From Anaerolineae bacterium (lineage in GTDB: Bacteria > Chloroflexota > Anaerolineae > Aggregatilineales > Aggregatilineaceae): DNA of 64,000 nt. The stretch lies in assembly GCA_027494015.1 (NCBI GenBank), contig JAOSJP010000034.1:310001-374000 (forward strand), read 5' to 3'. A model generated the notes under the pieces. It was not told where the DNA came from, made no database searches, and saw only the letters and a program-made list of their open reading frames with translations. Made by a program: the position numbers and the translations under genes. Shown in pieces: positions 43,170 to 52,009 of this stretch (position 1 is its first letter; the number at the start of each line of letters is the position of its first letter).

Positions 43170-43378
43170 GAGCGTGTTATGAACTTGGTACCCTTGATAA
43201 GGGAGAGGGGCGCTCTGTTGACCTCACCCCCTGGCCTCGCTGCGCTCGGCCTTTCCCCCTCTCCATGCATGGAGAGGGGGAGTCGAGGCGCGCCAGCGCC
43301 GAGACGGGGGTGAGGTAAACCAGGAGCTACCCAAAACCGCTGGGGAAAGACAGGGCCGTCAGTGCATAACAGCCTCTA
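43168..43378 (+). mobile_element. CTAG-site MITE, copy 5 (last of tandem array)
   Basis: This copy ends at TA 43377-43378 with GTGCATAACAGCCTCTAGG. Its interior apex variant GGGGGAGTCGAGGCGC matches the inverted copy at 17254 rather than copies 3 and 4, so the array was not made by simple duplication of one unit. Confidence 0.87.
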
Positions 43379-43425
43379 GGCGCGGCCCACCTCTGCGCAA
43401 GGCACCGCAGAACGCCGCAAAAGAC

Positions 43426-43452
43426 AACGGGAGGGGCTGGGCCTCTCCCGTT
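43426..43452 (-). terminator. Bidirectional terminator downstream of icd
   Basis: AACGGGAGGGG and CCTCTCCCGTT form a stem with one mismatch. Read on the minus strand it is followed by GTCTTTTGCGG, and on the plus strand by TTTGCTG. It lies 38 bases after the icd stop. Confidence 0.75.
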
Positions 43453-43490
43453 TTGCTGTAATGTGGTGCGCCTGCGGCGGTGTCTCGCCG

Positions 43491-44741
<1,251 letters not shown>

Positions 44742-44837
44742 GCGCTCGGCACTCCTCGTGGGTGAATGTCTCTGTCTGCGGCGCAATCACTTACAGGCAA
44801 CGTGGGCATAAACCTGGCGAAACCGGCGGGCCAGCAC

Positions 44838-45377
44838 TCAGCCCGCCCGCTCCCACTTGATGGTACAACCGACAGCATCGCTGACCGCAATCCTGGGCGT
44901 CTGGCCGGCCAGCACCGCTTCCAGCGCGTCGCGCAGGTACGGGAACTCGACCGAGCCGGGGTCTTCGTAGCTGTCGTCAATTGCGCCCTGGTAGCGGAGC
45001 ACGCCCCCGGCGTCGAGCAGGAAGACGTGCGGCGTGTGCGTCGCACCGTAGGCGCGGGCGACTTCCTGCGTTTCGTCGCGCAGGTAGGGGAAGTTGAAGC
45101 CCTGCTCTGCCGCGCGCGCTTTCATGGAGTCGAAATCATCGTCGGGATAGCGACTTGTGTCGTTGGGGTTGATGGCGACCAGGGCCGCGCCGCGCGCGGC
45201 GTAGTCGCGCTGGATGGCAACCATGCGCTCTTCCCAGGCGCGCACATACGGGCAATGGTTGCAGCTAAAGATGACGGCGACCACCTTGTGGTCGGCCAGC
45301 AGCGCCGCCAGCGAATGGTTGGCGTCGTCCACGCCGGGCAGTGCGAAGTCGGGAGCCTTCTGTCCAATCTCAAGCAT
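44838..45377 (-). CDS. Thioredoxin-fold peroxiredoxin-like protein
   Basis: This is an AhpC/TSA-Redoxin family protein. The start MLEIGQKAPDFALPGVDDAN is the usual fold entry, and the active site is FSCNHCPYVRAWEERM, a C-x2-C typical of the thiol-disulphide redoxins rather than of one-Cys peroxiredoxins. THTPHVFLLDAGGVLRYQGA holds the cis-Pro. Length is 179 aa. A TTG at 45383 overlapping the upstream stop could be an alternative start. It forms an operon with the next thioredoxin-like gene. Confidence 0.9.
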   Translation of the reverse strand: MLEIGQKAPDFALPGVDDANHSLAALLADHKVVAVIFSCNHCPYVRAWEERMVAIQRDYAARGAALVAINPNDTSRYPDDDFDSMKARAAEQGFNFPYLRDETQEVARAYGATHTPHVFLLDAGGVLRYQGAIDDSYEDPGSVEFPYLRDALEAVLAGQTPRIAVSDAVGCTIKWERAG

Positions 45378-45379
45378 CG

Positions 45380-45721
45380 TCAATTCCCTTTCTCCAGCAG
45401 GCGTTCTCGCGCCTGGGCAGCGATCAGAGCGCGGCGGATCATGCTTTCGGGCGGCAAAGGGGACGGGCGTCCATCGTCGCGGTAGTACAGCCGGCAGGTC
45501 AGGCGTGCGGGCAATCCCCGCGCCGCCGGGTCAATGTCCTGACCGTTGACCAGAATCGTCGGAGAGCCGGGAAAACCCCAGCGTTGCGCCTCCTCGTCCG
45601 TGGTGATCTCGACGCGCCGCACCTCGGCCTCTATGGCCAGCGCGCCCAGCGCGCCCAGCAGGCGCTGCCACGCCTGGGGGTGTGAAGGGCACTCGACCCA
45701 GTACAAGAAGTCTATCTGCAT
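45380..45721 (-). CDS. Small thioredoxin-like protein
   Basis: The 113-aa protein begins MQIDFLYWVECPSHPQAWQR. In this fold the C-x2-C is reduced to a single Cys (ECPSH), and the cis-Pro segment is GFPGSPTILVNGQDI. Such proteins resemble alkylmercury-lyase-associated or DsbA-like mini-thioredoxins of unknown substrate. The stop overlaps the start region of the peroxiredoxin-like gene, so the two are probably coupled. Confidence 0.8.
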   Translation of the reverse strand: MQIDFLYWVECPSHPQAWQRLLGALGALAIEAEVRRVEITTDEEAQRWGFPGSPTILVNGQDIDPAARGLPARLTCRLYYRDDGRPSPLPPESMIRRALIAAQARERLLEKGN

Positions 45722-45938
45722 CGTGCTGCTCGCTACGGTTTTGATGCGCCCTTGACGCGCCAGGATGCATCGTCATCGCGCCGAATATACCGTGTTCTCC
45801 CCGCGCTCACCAGGCCCGGCGTGGAACTCCACCGCAGAACCGACTATACTTGGCCCCGTCTGAGACCGTTCGCCGGGCCGCACAGTCCGCTTGGGGGACA
45901 GTGCGGCAGAGTGAGTGCCTGGATCGCTGGATCGTTAT

Positions 45939-46067
45939 ATGATCGCGCTGACCGTCTACTATCTGGCGCTGGTCGGCGGCCTGGCCACCATGCTGGTCGG
46001 CGGCCTGGGCTGGATCGCCTGGGTCACTTACTTCGTCGGGATGCCGCTCGGCGCGGTCGCCCTGCGG
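45939..46067 (+). pseudogene. Truncated membrane-protein gene at an anomalous junction
   Basis: ATG 45939 opens MIALTVYYLALVGGLATMLV and a second hydrophobic stretch with Gly-Gly motifs, a plausible start of a small membrane protein. Coding sense is lost at about 46066, where a homopolymer-rich stretch begins. The rest of the gene is not found. It is either a truncated gene or one cut by an assembly fault. Confidence 0.5.
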
Positions 46068-46230
46068 GGGGCGCCCTGTGGGGGGGGGGCCACCCCCCCC
46101 CGCGGTTACAACGACCCCCCCCCCCCAGAAAGAAGAGATCACACACCCCCCCCAAAAAAAAAAAAAAACAAAAAAAAAAACCCCCCCCCCCACAAACCCA
46201 CCCCCCCCCCCCCCAAAAAAAAAAAAGAAG
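46068..46230. other. Homopolymer-rich low-complexity stretch, probably artefactual
   Basis: About 160 bases consist almost entirely of G, C and A runs up to about 15 long, interspersed with fragments such as CGCGGTTACAACG. Nothing else in the window resembles it. It encodes only Pro/Lys runs. It separates typical high-GC sequence from a more AT-rich segment, which suggests a bad consensus or a join of unrelated sequence rather than a biological feature. Confidence 0.7.
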
Positions 46231-46437
46231 ACCGCCGAGAAAGTCCGGGCGATGTTCTGCAACCCACTCTATGCAGGGATCACAGCGAATTTTCCGAAGC
46301 TGGTTGACGACGAAACCTGGGTCAGGGCCGCCGCGCAGTCCATTCGTGAGCATGGCCCCGAACAATGGCTGGTCAATATGCTCTATGTCTTGCGCGAGTC
46401 GATGGGGTCAGAAACGCCGGAGTTAGGGGATGAGTGA
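46231..46437 (+). CDS. 3' part of an unidentified gene
   Basis: The frame encodes KVRAMFCNPLYAGITANFPK and continues through LVDDETWVRAAAQSI and MLYVLRESMG to TGA 46435-46437. The composition looks like real protein (the pattern NPLYAG, a Trp-Val motif, and an amphipathic helix). Its 5' end merges into the homopolymer stretch, so the start is unknown. Function is not recognised. Confidence 0.5.
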   Translation, partial: TAEKVRAMFCNPLYAGITANFPKLVDDETWVRAAAQSIREHGPEQWLVNMLYVLRESMGSETPELGDE

Positions 46438-46469
46438 TCAACCCAGGTGCTTGGCTTGAGGAATGAGCT

Positions 46470-47684
46470 ATGAAAACGAGTGTCTTGATCTTTTTGGCTC
46501 TCCTGGTATTCACCATCAGTACAGCGGCTGCGGATAGTGATCCACAAACTCCCTGGCACATCGAAGAACGCTGTATCTCGCACATAGCCCTCGCACCCAA
46601 AGCTTGGTCATACCCCGGAACGCTGCTCATGTCAGGGTATGCAGGCATCCACGCAATGCAAGCCGATTGGGAAACGCCGCATGTAGTGGCGTTTTTCCAT
46701 GCCGATCACCTGGGTTATCCCATTGAGGGTGGACAACTTTCGCCGGATGCGATGTGGTATGCAGTGCCAGTCGGCGAAAGGTTCACTGAAGTGTCATTTA
46801 ATGTCTACTGGTTCGCACGTGGACTGCGAATTTACAGCTCCATTGATGACACTGAGTTGAGCTTTAACCTATCTGACTACTATGAACTCCTCAACCGTGT
46901 ACCAGGGATTCCTGAAACCGCATGGACCTATGAGGCAGTTGGCTGGATAGATAACGAGTCCCTAGTTATGGGACAGTTGCTATTCAGACCATTTGAAGAC
47001 GAAGTAGAAGTAGCCGGGTTCTCAGTAGGCGAAAGCACGTTTACCGATTTGGCGATTGCTCCTGATTGGACACGCGCTTTTGGGTACATAAGATCGGGTG
47101 CTGGTTACGAGGGCATTTTCGATCCAGCAGCGGAAGATATAGTAATCGCACCTCTGCAAGCTGAAGCTGTCGCCTGGAGACCTGACTCATCGGGATTCAT
47201 CGCGGAACAGGTCAGTGAAGCGGAAGACCAATTGTCGCTGTTCAGTCGAGATGGTGAATTCATCGAACGGCTCTATATTGCGGATAAGTGGTGTTTAGAT
47301 ATAAGTCGCCCCGTGGCAGGCCGAAATGAACTCGGCTGGTCACCGACCAATCGCTATTTCGCCTTCGTGCACGATCTCGCCTATCCGAAATCGACCGAAT
47401 TGGTCTTACTCGATATGACCGATCGGATCGCGATCAATACGTGCCTGAATTCTGTTGCGCAACCGGTATGGTCTCCGGACGGCACTCAGGTCGCCCTCTT
47501 AGTACCCGCATCTGAAGATCTGCATGTAGTGATCCTCGATATGGAGTCGTGGACTGCCTATGTGGTGGCACGACAGAGTGGATTGAGCGGTGTGCTCAAA
47601 CCTGATATGCTGGCTTGGCGACCGGCTGCCATCGAGGAGAAGATTCATCCTTTAGCAAGCTCGCATTCGAATGGCGATGAGTAG
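46470..47684 (+). CDS. Secreted beta-propeller (TolB/WD40-like) protein
   Basis: A clear Sec signal, MKTSVLIFLALLVFTISTAA, ends near AAADSD. The 404-aa body has repeated propeller-like strands such as LSPDAMWYAVPV, IAPDWTRAFGYIR, VAWRPDSSGFIAE, LGWSPTNRYFAFV and PVWSPDGTQVALLV, with the W-SPDG pattern of TolB repeats. No enzymatic motif is seen. Base composition is visibly more AT-rich than in the neighbouring genes, and codon use differs accordingly, consistent with recent transfer or foreign sequence in the contig. Confidence 0.82.
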   Translation: MKTSVLIFLALLVFTISTAAADSDPQTPWHIEERCISHIALAPKAWSYPGTLLMSGYAGIHAMQADWETPHVVAFFHADHLGYPIEGGQLSPDAMWYAVPVGERFTEVSFNVYWFARGLRIYSSIDDTELSFNLSDYYELLNRVPGIPETAWTYEAVGWIDNESLVMGQLLFRPFEDEVEVAGFSVGESTFTDLAIAPDWTRAFGYIRSGAGYEGIFDPAAEDIVIAPLQAEAVAWRPDSSGFIAEQVSEAEDQLSLFSRDGEFIERLYIADKWCLDISRPVAGRNELGWSPTNRYFAFVHDLAYPKSTELVLLDMTDRIAINTCLNSVAQPVWSPDGTQVALLVPASEDLHVVILDMESWTAYVVARQSGLSGVLKPDMLAWRPAAIEEKIHPLASSHSNGDE

Positions 47685-47734
47685 TCTCCCGCCACCTGTT
47701 CAAAAAAGAGGCGGGAGGCTTGCGCCCCCCAACC

Positions 47735-48061
47735 TCAAATCAGATGGAATGCACACGGTCCATACCGTTCCGCATAACGCACCGCCATTTGCTCGGCCCA
47801 CTCCTCGCCCCAACCTTTGTCCAGGGGCCGTATCTTCCGCGCTAGCGGATTCCAGTTCTGCTTGCGTTTGAGCCATTCCATCGTTGCCACGGCCATTTGC
47901 TTGCAGATGATTGGCCCTGGCCGGAATGGTCGCAGTGGGGCATCGACCAGTTCACCTGAGGAGATGTGTCTCCACATCTGGCGGTGCGTAACGTGTGGTT
48001 CAAAGAGTGACATCTGGCCCACCGGCTGCAAGACGCGCTCGTAGTACGGTGTCGAGATCAC
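47735..48061 (-). CDS. Unidentified protein, possibly 5'-truncated
   Basis: GTG 48061 opens ISTPYYERVLQPVGQMSLFE, and the 108-aa frame ends YAERYGPCAFHLI. The same frame stays open for a further 204 bases upstream, to the stop codon of the AhpD-like gene, with no ATG, GTG or TTG. That upstream part is Cys-rich (CPHYPDCPC). The protein may therefore be the remnant of a longer gene. I do not recognise the family. It shares the atypical composition of the preceding segment. Confidence 0.5.
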   Translation of the reverse strand: MISTPYYERVLQPVGQMSLFEPHVTHRQMWRHISSGELVDAPLRPFRPGPIICKQMAVATMEWLKRKQNWNPLARKIRPLDKGWGEEWAEQMAVRYAERYGPCAFHLI

Positions 48062-48265
48062 CGTTAGTTTTCGGGAGTTTCGTGTCGCGTGCGGTTTGCG
48101 ACATGGACAATCCGGGTAGTGCGGGCACTGCCATGGGAAGTCAAACCGACAGCGGCGGTACTGGTAGCGCTGGCTGGCGTTGTCTGGTGGCTGATCAGGC
48201 CGGCACGCCCGGCAGAAGTGGCGCGCTCGACTTCTGGGAAAGGACGCGCGGCACCCCGGTGAGCG

Positions 48266-48631
48266 TCAGCCAGCGCCCTTTGCGAGCAGCACGTCGAGCG
48301 TGTCGAAAGCGTGGCGCAGGTGGGGAATGACTATCGAGCCGCCGACGATCAGCCCCACGTTGAAGACCTCCACCAGCTCGGCCTCGGTCGCGCCGAGGTT
48401 GACACACTGGATCAGGTGGTAGTCCACACAGGCATCGCAGCGCAGCACCAGCGACGCCACCAGCCCCAGCATCTCTTTGGTCCTGGCATCCAGCGCCCCA
48501 TCCCGGTACGCGGCTTCGTCCAGGTTGAAGAAACGCCGGATGCCCAGGTGATCGGATGCCAGAATGCGCGCGTTCTGGCGCTGGCGCTCAGCGGTGAAGC
48601 GTTCGAGGCGCTCGCGGATTTCCTCGCTCAT
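48266..48631 (-). CDS. AhpD-like/carboxymuconolactone decarboxylase-family protein
   Basis: The motif LRCDACVDYHLIQCVNLGAT contains the C-x2-C-x3-H of alkylhydroperoxidase D-like proteins, which act as thiol reductants. The family helix EAELVEVFNVGLIVGG follows. ATG 48631 (MSEEIRERLE) with GGGAG upstream gives 121 aa, the usual size. It is the third gene in a minus-strand run after rlmN and moaD. Confidence 0.9.
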   Translation of the reverse strand: MSEEIRERLERFTAERQRQNARILASDHLGIRRFFNLDEAAYRDGALDARTKEMLGLVASLVLRCDACVDYHLIQCVNLGATEAELVEVFNVGLIVGGSIVIPHLRHAFDTLDVLLAKGAG

Positions 48632-48644
48632 GGCACTCCCCTTC

Positions 48645-48893
48645 TCATCCACCGGCGACATACGGGAAGATGGCGACCAGGTCACCGGAGCACAGCAACG
48701 CATCCGGCTCGGCATGAATCTGGTTGACGGCGAAATGCCACGACTCCTGATAGCCGTCCAGCGCAGGATAGCGCGCCACCAACTGCGCGATCAGGTCGCT
48801 GAGGCGCGCGCCGGGCGGCAGCGCCAGCTCGCACTGCGCGTCGCTCGTCACGTCGCGCAGGCTGGCGAAGAAGCGCACGGTCACGGTCATCAT
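48645..48893 (-). CDS. moaD: MoaD/ThiS-family sulfur carrier protein
   Basis: This 82-aa ubiquitin-like protein starts VTVRFFASLRDVTSDAQCEL and ends VAIFPYVAGG. The terminal Gly-Gly is the site that is adenylated and thiocarboxylated to carry sulfur for molybdopterin synthesis. The start overlaps the rlmN stop. No moaE, moeB or other cofactor gene is in the window, so a MoaD role rather than another sulfur-carrier role is inferred from the FFASLRD pattern. Confidence 0.88.
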   Translation of the reverse strand: MMTVTVRFFASLRDVTSDAQCELALPPGARLSDLIAQLVARYPALDGYQESWHFAVNQIHAEPDALLCSGDLVAIFPYVAGG

Positions 48894-49975
48894 GAGTCTC
48901 CTCCTGGTCGCTTGGCGCGCGCCCGGCGCTGGCGGGCCGCAACCTCAGCCTTCAACTGGCCGCAGCCAGCCTGAATGTCAATCCCGCGCCGCACGCGCAC
49001 CGTGCTGCCCACGCGATAGGCGTGCAGCACCGCCTGGAACGTCTCCACGCGCGCCGGGTCGGAGGGCTGTCCTGCGTATCCGCCGGTGGGGTTGAGCGGG
49101 ATCAGGTTGACATGGCATTTGAGGCCGCTCAGCAACCTGCCCAGCGTCTCGGCCTGGGCCACTGTGTCGTTCTCGCCGGCGATCAGCGCCCACTCAAAGG
49201 TGATGCGGCGGCCCGTGCGCTCCACATAGTGGCGGGCGGCGTCCAGCAGCGCGGCCAGCGGCCAGCGGCGGTTGGCCGGCAGCAGCTTGCTGCGCTCCTC
49301 GTCCGTGGCCGCGTGCAGGCTGATCGCCAGCCCCACCTGCAAGCCCTCGTCAGCGAAGCGGCGAAGCTGAGGCACCAGGCCGACCGTGCTCAGGGTGATA
49401 TGGCGCTGGCCGATGGCCAGCCCGCGCTCGTCGTTGAGGCGGCGAATGGCCGCGAGCGACGCCTCATAGTTGTGCAGCGGCTCGCCCATGCCCATCAGCA
49501 CGACGTTGCTCAGCCGCTCGCCCTCTGCCTCCAGCAGGCGCGCGAACTGCACCGCCTGGGCGACGATCTCGCCAGCAGTCAGGTGCCGGGCGAAGCCCAT
49601 CTGCCCAGTCGCGCAGAAGACGCAGCCCATCGCGCAGCCGGCCTGCGTGCTGATGCAGGCCGTGCGCCGCTCGTCGTCATAGGCCATCAGCACGCTCTCG
49701 ATCATCTGCCCATCCGGCAGCCGCCACAGCCGCTTGACCGTCTGCCCGTCGCTGGAACGCTGCTCGGCTTCCAGCGCCAGACCGTGCAAGCGGAACTCGA
49801 CGGCCAGCCGCTCGCGCAGCGCCTGGGGCAGGTTCAGCATGGCGGCGAAGTCGTCCACCTTGTGCTGGTACAGCCACTCCCAGACCTGGCGGGCGCGATA
49901 GGCCGGCTCGTCCCAGCCGCGCAGCGTCGCGGTCAGGTCGTCCAGGCTCAGATCGTAGATCAGGGGGTGGGTCAC
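48890..49975 (-). CDS. rlmN: 23S rRNA (adenine-2503-C2)-methyltransferase RlmN
   Basis: RlmN is a radical SAM enzyme that methylates A2503 of 23S rRNA and A37 of some tRNAs. The iron-sulphur motif is C-x3-C-x2-C in AGCAMGCVFCATGQ. The SAM-side motif GMGEPLHNY and the end VRVRRGIDIQAGCGQL with the catalytic Cys are present. The 361 aa are full length. It is the first gene of the rlmN-moaD-AhpD-like run. Confidence 0.96.
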   Translation of the reverse strand: MTHPLIYDLSLDDLTATLRGWDEPAYRARQVWEWLYQHKVDDFAAMLNLPQALRERLAVEFRLHGLALEAEQRSSDGQTVKRLWRLPDGQMIESVLMAYDDERRTACISTQAGCAMGCVFCATGQMGFARHLTAGEIVAQAVQFARLLEAEGERLSNVVLMGMGEPLHNYEASLAAIRRLNDERGLAIGQRHITLSTVGLVPQLRRFADEGLQVGLAISLHAATDEERSKLLPANRRWPLAALLDAARHYVERTGRRITFEWALIAGENDTVAQAETLGRLLSGLKCHVNLIPLNPTGGYAGQPSDPARVETFQAVLHAYRVGSTVRVRRGIDIQAGCGQLKAEVAARQRRARAKRPGGDS

Positions 49976-49997
49976 AGCGCCCTCAGTCCTCCCCGCT

Positions 49998-51584
49998 TCA
50001 GGTGCGCCGCCGCCCGGCGAAAATCGTCGCCATCAGCAGCAGGATCAGCGCGGCAATCCCGACGAGAATACCAACCACTACCGGGTCAATGGCCTCGCCA
50101 TCCTCCTCGCCCTCTGGCTGGCGCGGCGTAGCCGGGGGCAGGCTGCCCGGCGGGAGGGGTGTATTGGTCGGCGCGAGGCGAGCCGTCGGCGAGATCGGCA
50201 GGACGACGACCGTCTGGGGCACCACGCCGGGCACGCGCTCGGTCGGCGTGAGCGTCGGCGTGCGCGTCACGGTCGGCGTGCGCGTCGGCGGAACAGGTGA
50301 GGCGGTCGGCGTCGCCGTGGGGACGGGCATCTCCGGCATATAAGGCGTCCACCCGGCGACGCGCAGCGCGTCCTCCGCGAACAGCCAGCCCTGCCAGCCA
50401 TCCCACAACGCCCCCTGGTCGCCGCCCGTCAGCGAGCGAAGCGCGCCCGCGAACCCACCGGACTCCCGCCCGGCGGCGCGGGCCAGGTCGAGTGGCGCGT
50501 CCGCCCCATAGCGGTCGGCGAGCAGCAGCACCAGCGTGTATCCCTGGGCCGTCCACAGCGCGCGGCTGGCATAAGTCGCTGACTCCGGCAGCGGAGCCTG
50601 CAATGCATCGAGCGAGAAAAGCCCGCCGGTGCGGGCGGCGCTGCGCGCCAACTCAAGCGCGGCGGTGCCGGGGCGCAGCCGGTACAGCGCGGCCAGCCCG
50701 CTCTCGAACCAGGCTGGCACGCCCGCGCCGGCCCACAGATCGCCGTAGGTCTGACCGACCATCGCCGCGATCAACGCATCCTCAAGCTCGGACAGGCCGA
50801 AGGTAGACCGCTGCACGAAGGTGATGCCGGAGCGGGCGTACACCTGCGTATATAGTTCCGCCGAGCACGGATACTCAAGCGGATCGCCGCGCGCCTGCAC
50901 CACCTCACGAACTTCGCCGGTCGCCTCGTCGCGGACGGACTCGCACAGACGCGCGTCCGGGTCGTAGATGGCGAATTCGAAGGTCGGAGGGCCGTCCGTC
51001 TGACGATCCAGCAGCCCATAGGCGGCCATGATCTCGTCCCACACGATCTGCCCGGCCAGGTTGGGGTTCAGCCAGCGCAGCACCACCGGCGGACGCCCCG
51101 CCACCCGCCAGGAGCCTGCTCGCAGGTCAGCAGCCATGAAGATGCCCTCGGCTTCCGCGAGCGGCTGGCCGCGCACCGCGACTTCCCAGCGATAATCCAC
51201 CGCCTCAAACAGCGCGGGACTTGGCTCCCCGTTGAGATGCCACTCGAAGACGAACTGGTTGGCCACGCCGCCGCTGTGCTCCGGCACCAGGGCCGCCTGG
51301 GGGTCAATGGCGAAGGTGTGATCCAGGCCGCTTTCCTGGCTGACGACGAGGGAGATCGACTCAACGTCGTCCAACACGGAGTTCACGCCCACCCCAAAGC
51401 GAACGACCGCCGGGAAGACAACCTCGACCTGGTGCCCGAAGATGATCGGGTATTCTTCGTCCGCTTCGCCGTCGTCGTCCTGGGCGGATGCCGGGCCGCG
51501 CCCTCCCCACCCCGCCAGCAAGCCGAGCGCCAGCGCCGCGATCAGCGCCCAGCGCGCCCTGCGACTACCCCGCTGCCTGCTCAT
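49998..51584 (-). CDS. Secreted peptidase-MA-like protein with lost active site
   Basis: A signal peptide (ARWALIAALALGLLAGWGGR) is followed by an N-terminal beta domain and a gluzincin-like domain (QIVWDEIMAAYGLLD ... GVPAWFESGLAALYRL). A Pro/Thr-rich wall-spanning linker (TPTATPTASPVPPTRTPT) and a final membrane helix with a basic tail complete it. Where its neighbour at 52010 has HEIAH, this protein reads LEDALIAAMVGQTYGDLW, with no HExxH. It therefore keeps the fold and the downstream W-F-E-S/G element but cannot bind zinc in the usual way, suggesting a non-enzymatic paralogue. Confidence 0.83.
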   Translation of the reverse strand: MSRQRGSRRARWALIAALALGLLAGWGGRGPASAQDDDGEADEEYPIIFGHQVEVVFPAVVRFGVGVNSVLDDVESISLVVSQESGLDHTFAIDPQAALVPEHSGGVANQFVFEWHLNGEPSPALFEAVDYRWEVAVRGQPLAEAEGIFMAADLRAGSWRVAGRPPVVLRWLNPNLAGQIVWDEIMAAYGLLDRQTDGPPTFEFAIYDPDARLCESVRDEATGEVREVVQARGDPLEYPCSAELYTQVYARSGITFVQRSTFGLSELEDALIAAMVGQTYGDLWAGAGVPAWFESGLAALYRLRPGTAALELARSAARTGGLFSLDALQAPLPESATYASRALWTAQGYTLVLLLADRYGADAPLDLARAAGRESGGFAGALRSLTGGDQGALWDGWQGWLFAEDALRVAGWTPYMPEMPVPTATPTASPVPPTRTPTVTRTPTLTPTERVPGVVPQTVVVLPISPTARLAPTNTPLPPGSLPPATPRQPEGEEDGEAIDPVVVGILVGIAALILLLMATIFAGRRRT

Positions 51585-51698
51585 AGGCCCCCTCCCCTCA
51601 CCGACCGCCGGGACACCTCAATCCTAGCATCAGTTGGCGCGCCTGTCACTTGCTGGCGAGCGACAGGGGTAATCGCCCACATCTTTGGCTGTGCCTGT

Positions 51699-51803
51699 CC
51701 CCCCATCCCCGGCCCTTCCCCCACGAGGGGGAAGGGAGAGAAAGCGGCGGGCCTGCTCCCCTACCCTCCGCGCAGCGCGGGAGAAGGGGCTGGGGGATGG
51801 GGG
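51699..51803. repeat. Palindromic repeat of the CCCCCATCCCC family
   Basis: CCCCCCATCCCCGG and CTGGGGGATGGGGG are inverted ends, with inner CTTCCCCCACGAGGGGGAAG. It is the same family as 54227-54333. To its right (51838-51925) lies a half copy of the CCTCACCCCC module with the CGACTCGCTGACA tail, and at 51964-51998 a period-7 stretch (CACCAAC, TACCAAT, GACCAAC, AACCATC, AACCATC). No gene is visible in 51585-52009. Confidence 0.75.
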
Positions 51804-52009
51804 TATTTGTGGGTAACGCATAGCCGTTGCGGAGAGGGGGAGCGAGGTGCATCAGCACCGAGCGGGGGTGAGGCCAATGCCCCTGCGCCAACCGACTCGC
51901 TGACACCCCCTGCACGCACCCCAGACAACGCGGAAAAGGTGCGAATCCACTGCCCGCCACCTTCACCAACTACCAATGACCAACAACCATCAACCATCAC
52001 CCCCAGCCG

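Noticed and set aside
42963..43318. Open frames starting MNLVPLI within the MITE copies
   Set aside because: They recur because the element recurs, cross element boundaries and have no ribosome-binding site; the elements are judged non-coding.
42754..43378. Triple repeat considered as a CRISPR-like or phage attachment array
   Set aside because: Units of about 210 bp with terminal inverted repeats and CTAG junctions fit MITEs, and no integrase or spacer structure exists.
45752..46437. Lys/Pro-run proteins across the homopolymer stretch
   Set aside because: The KKKK and PPPP runs are encoded only by the homopolymer tract, which is probably artefactual; only the flanking parts look like coding sequence.
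48645..48893. Molybdenum cofactor operon
   Set aside because: Only a MoaD-like protein is present; its neighbours are rlmN and an AhpD-like gene.
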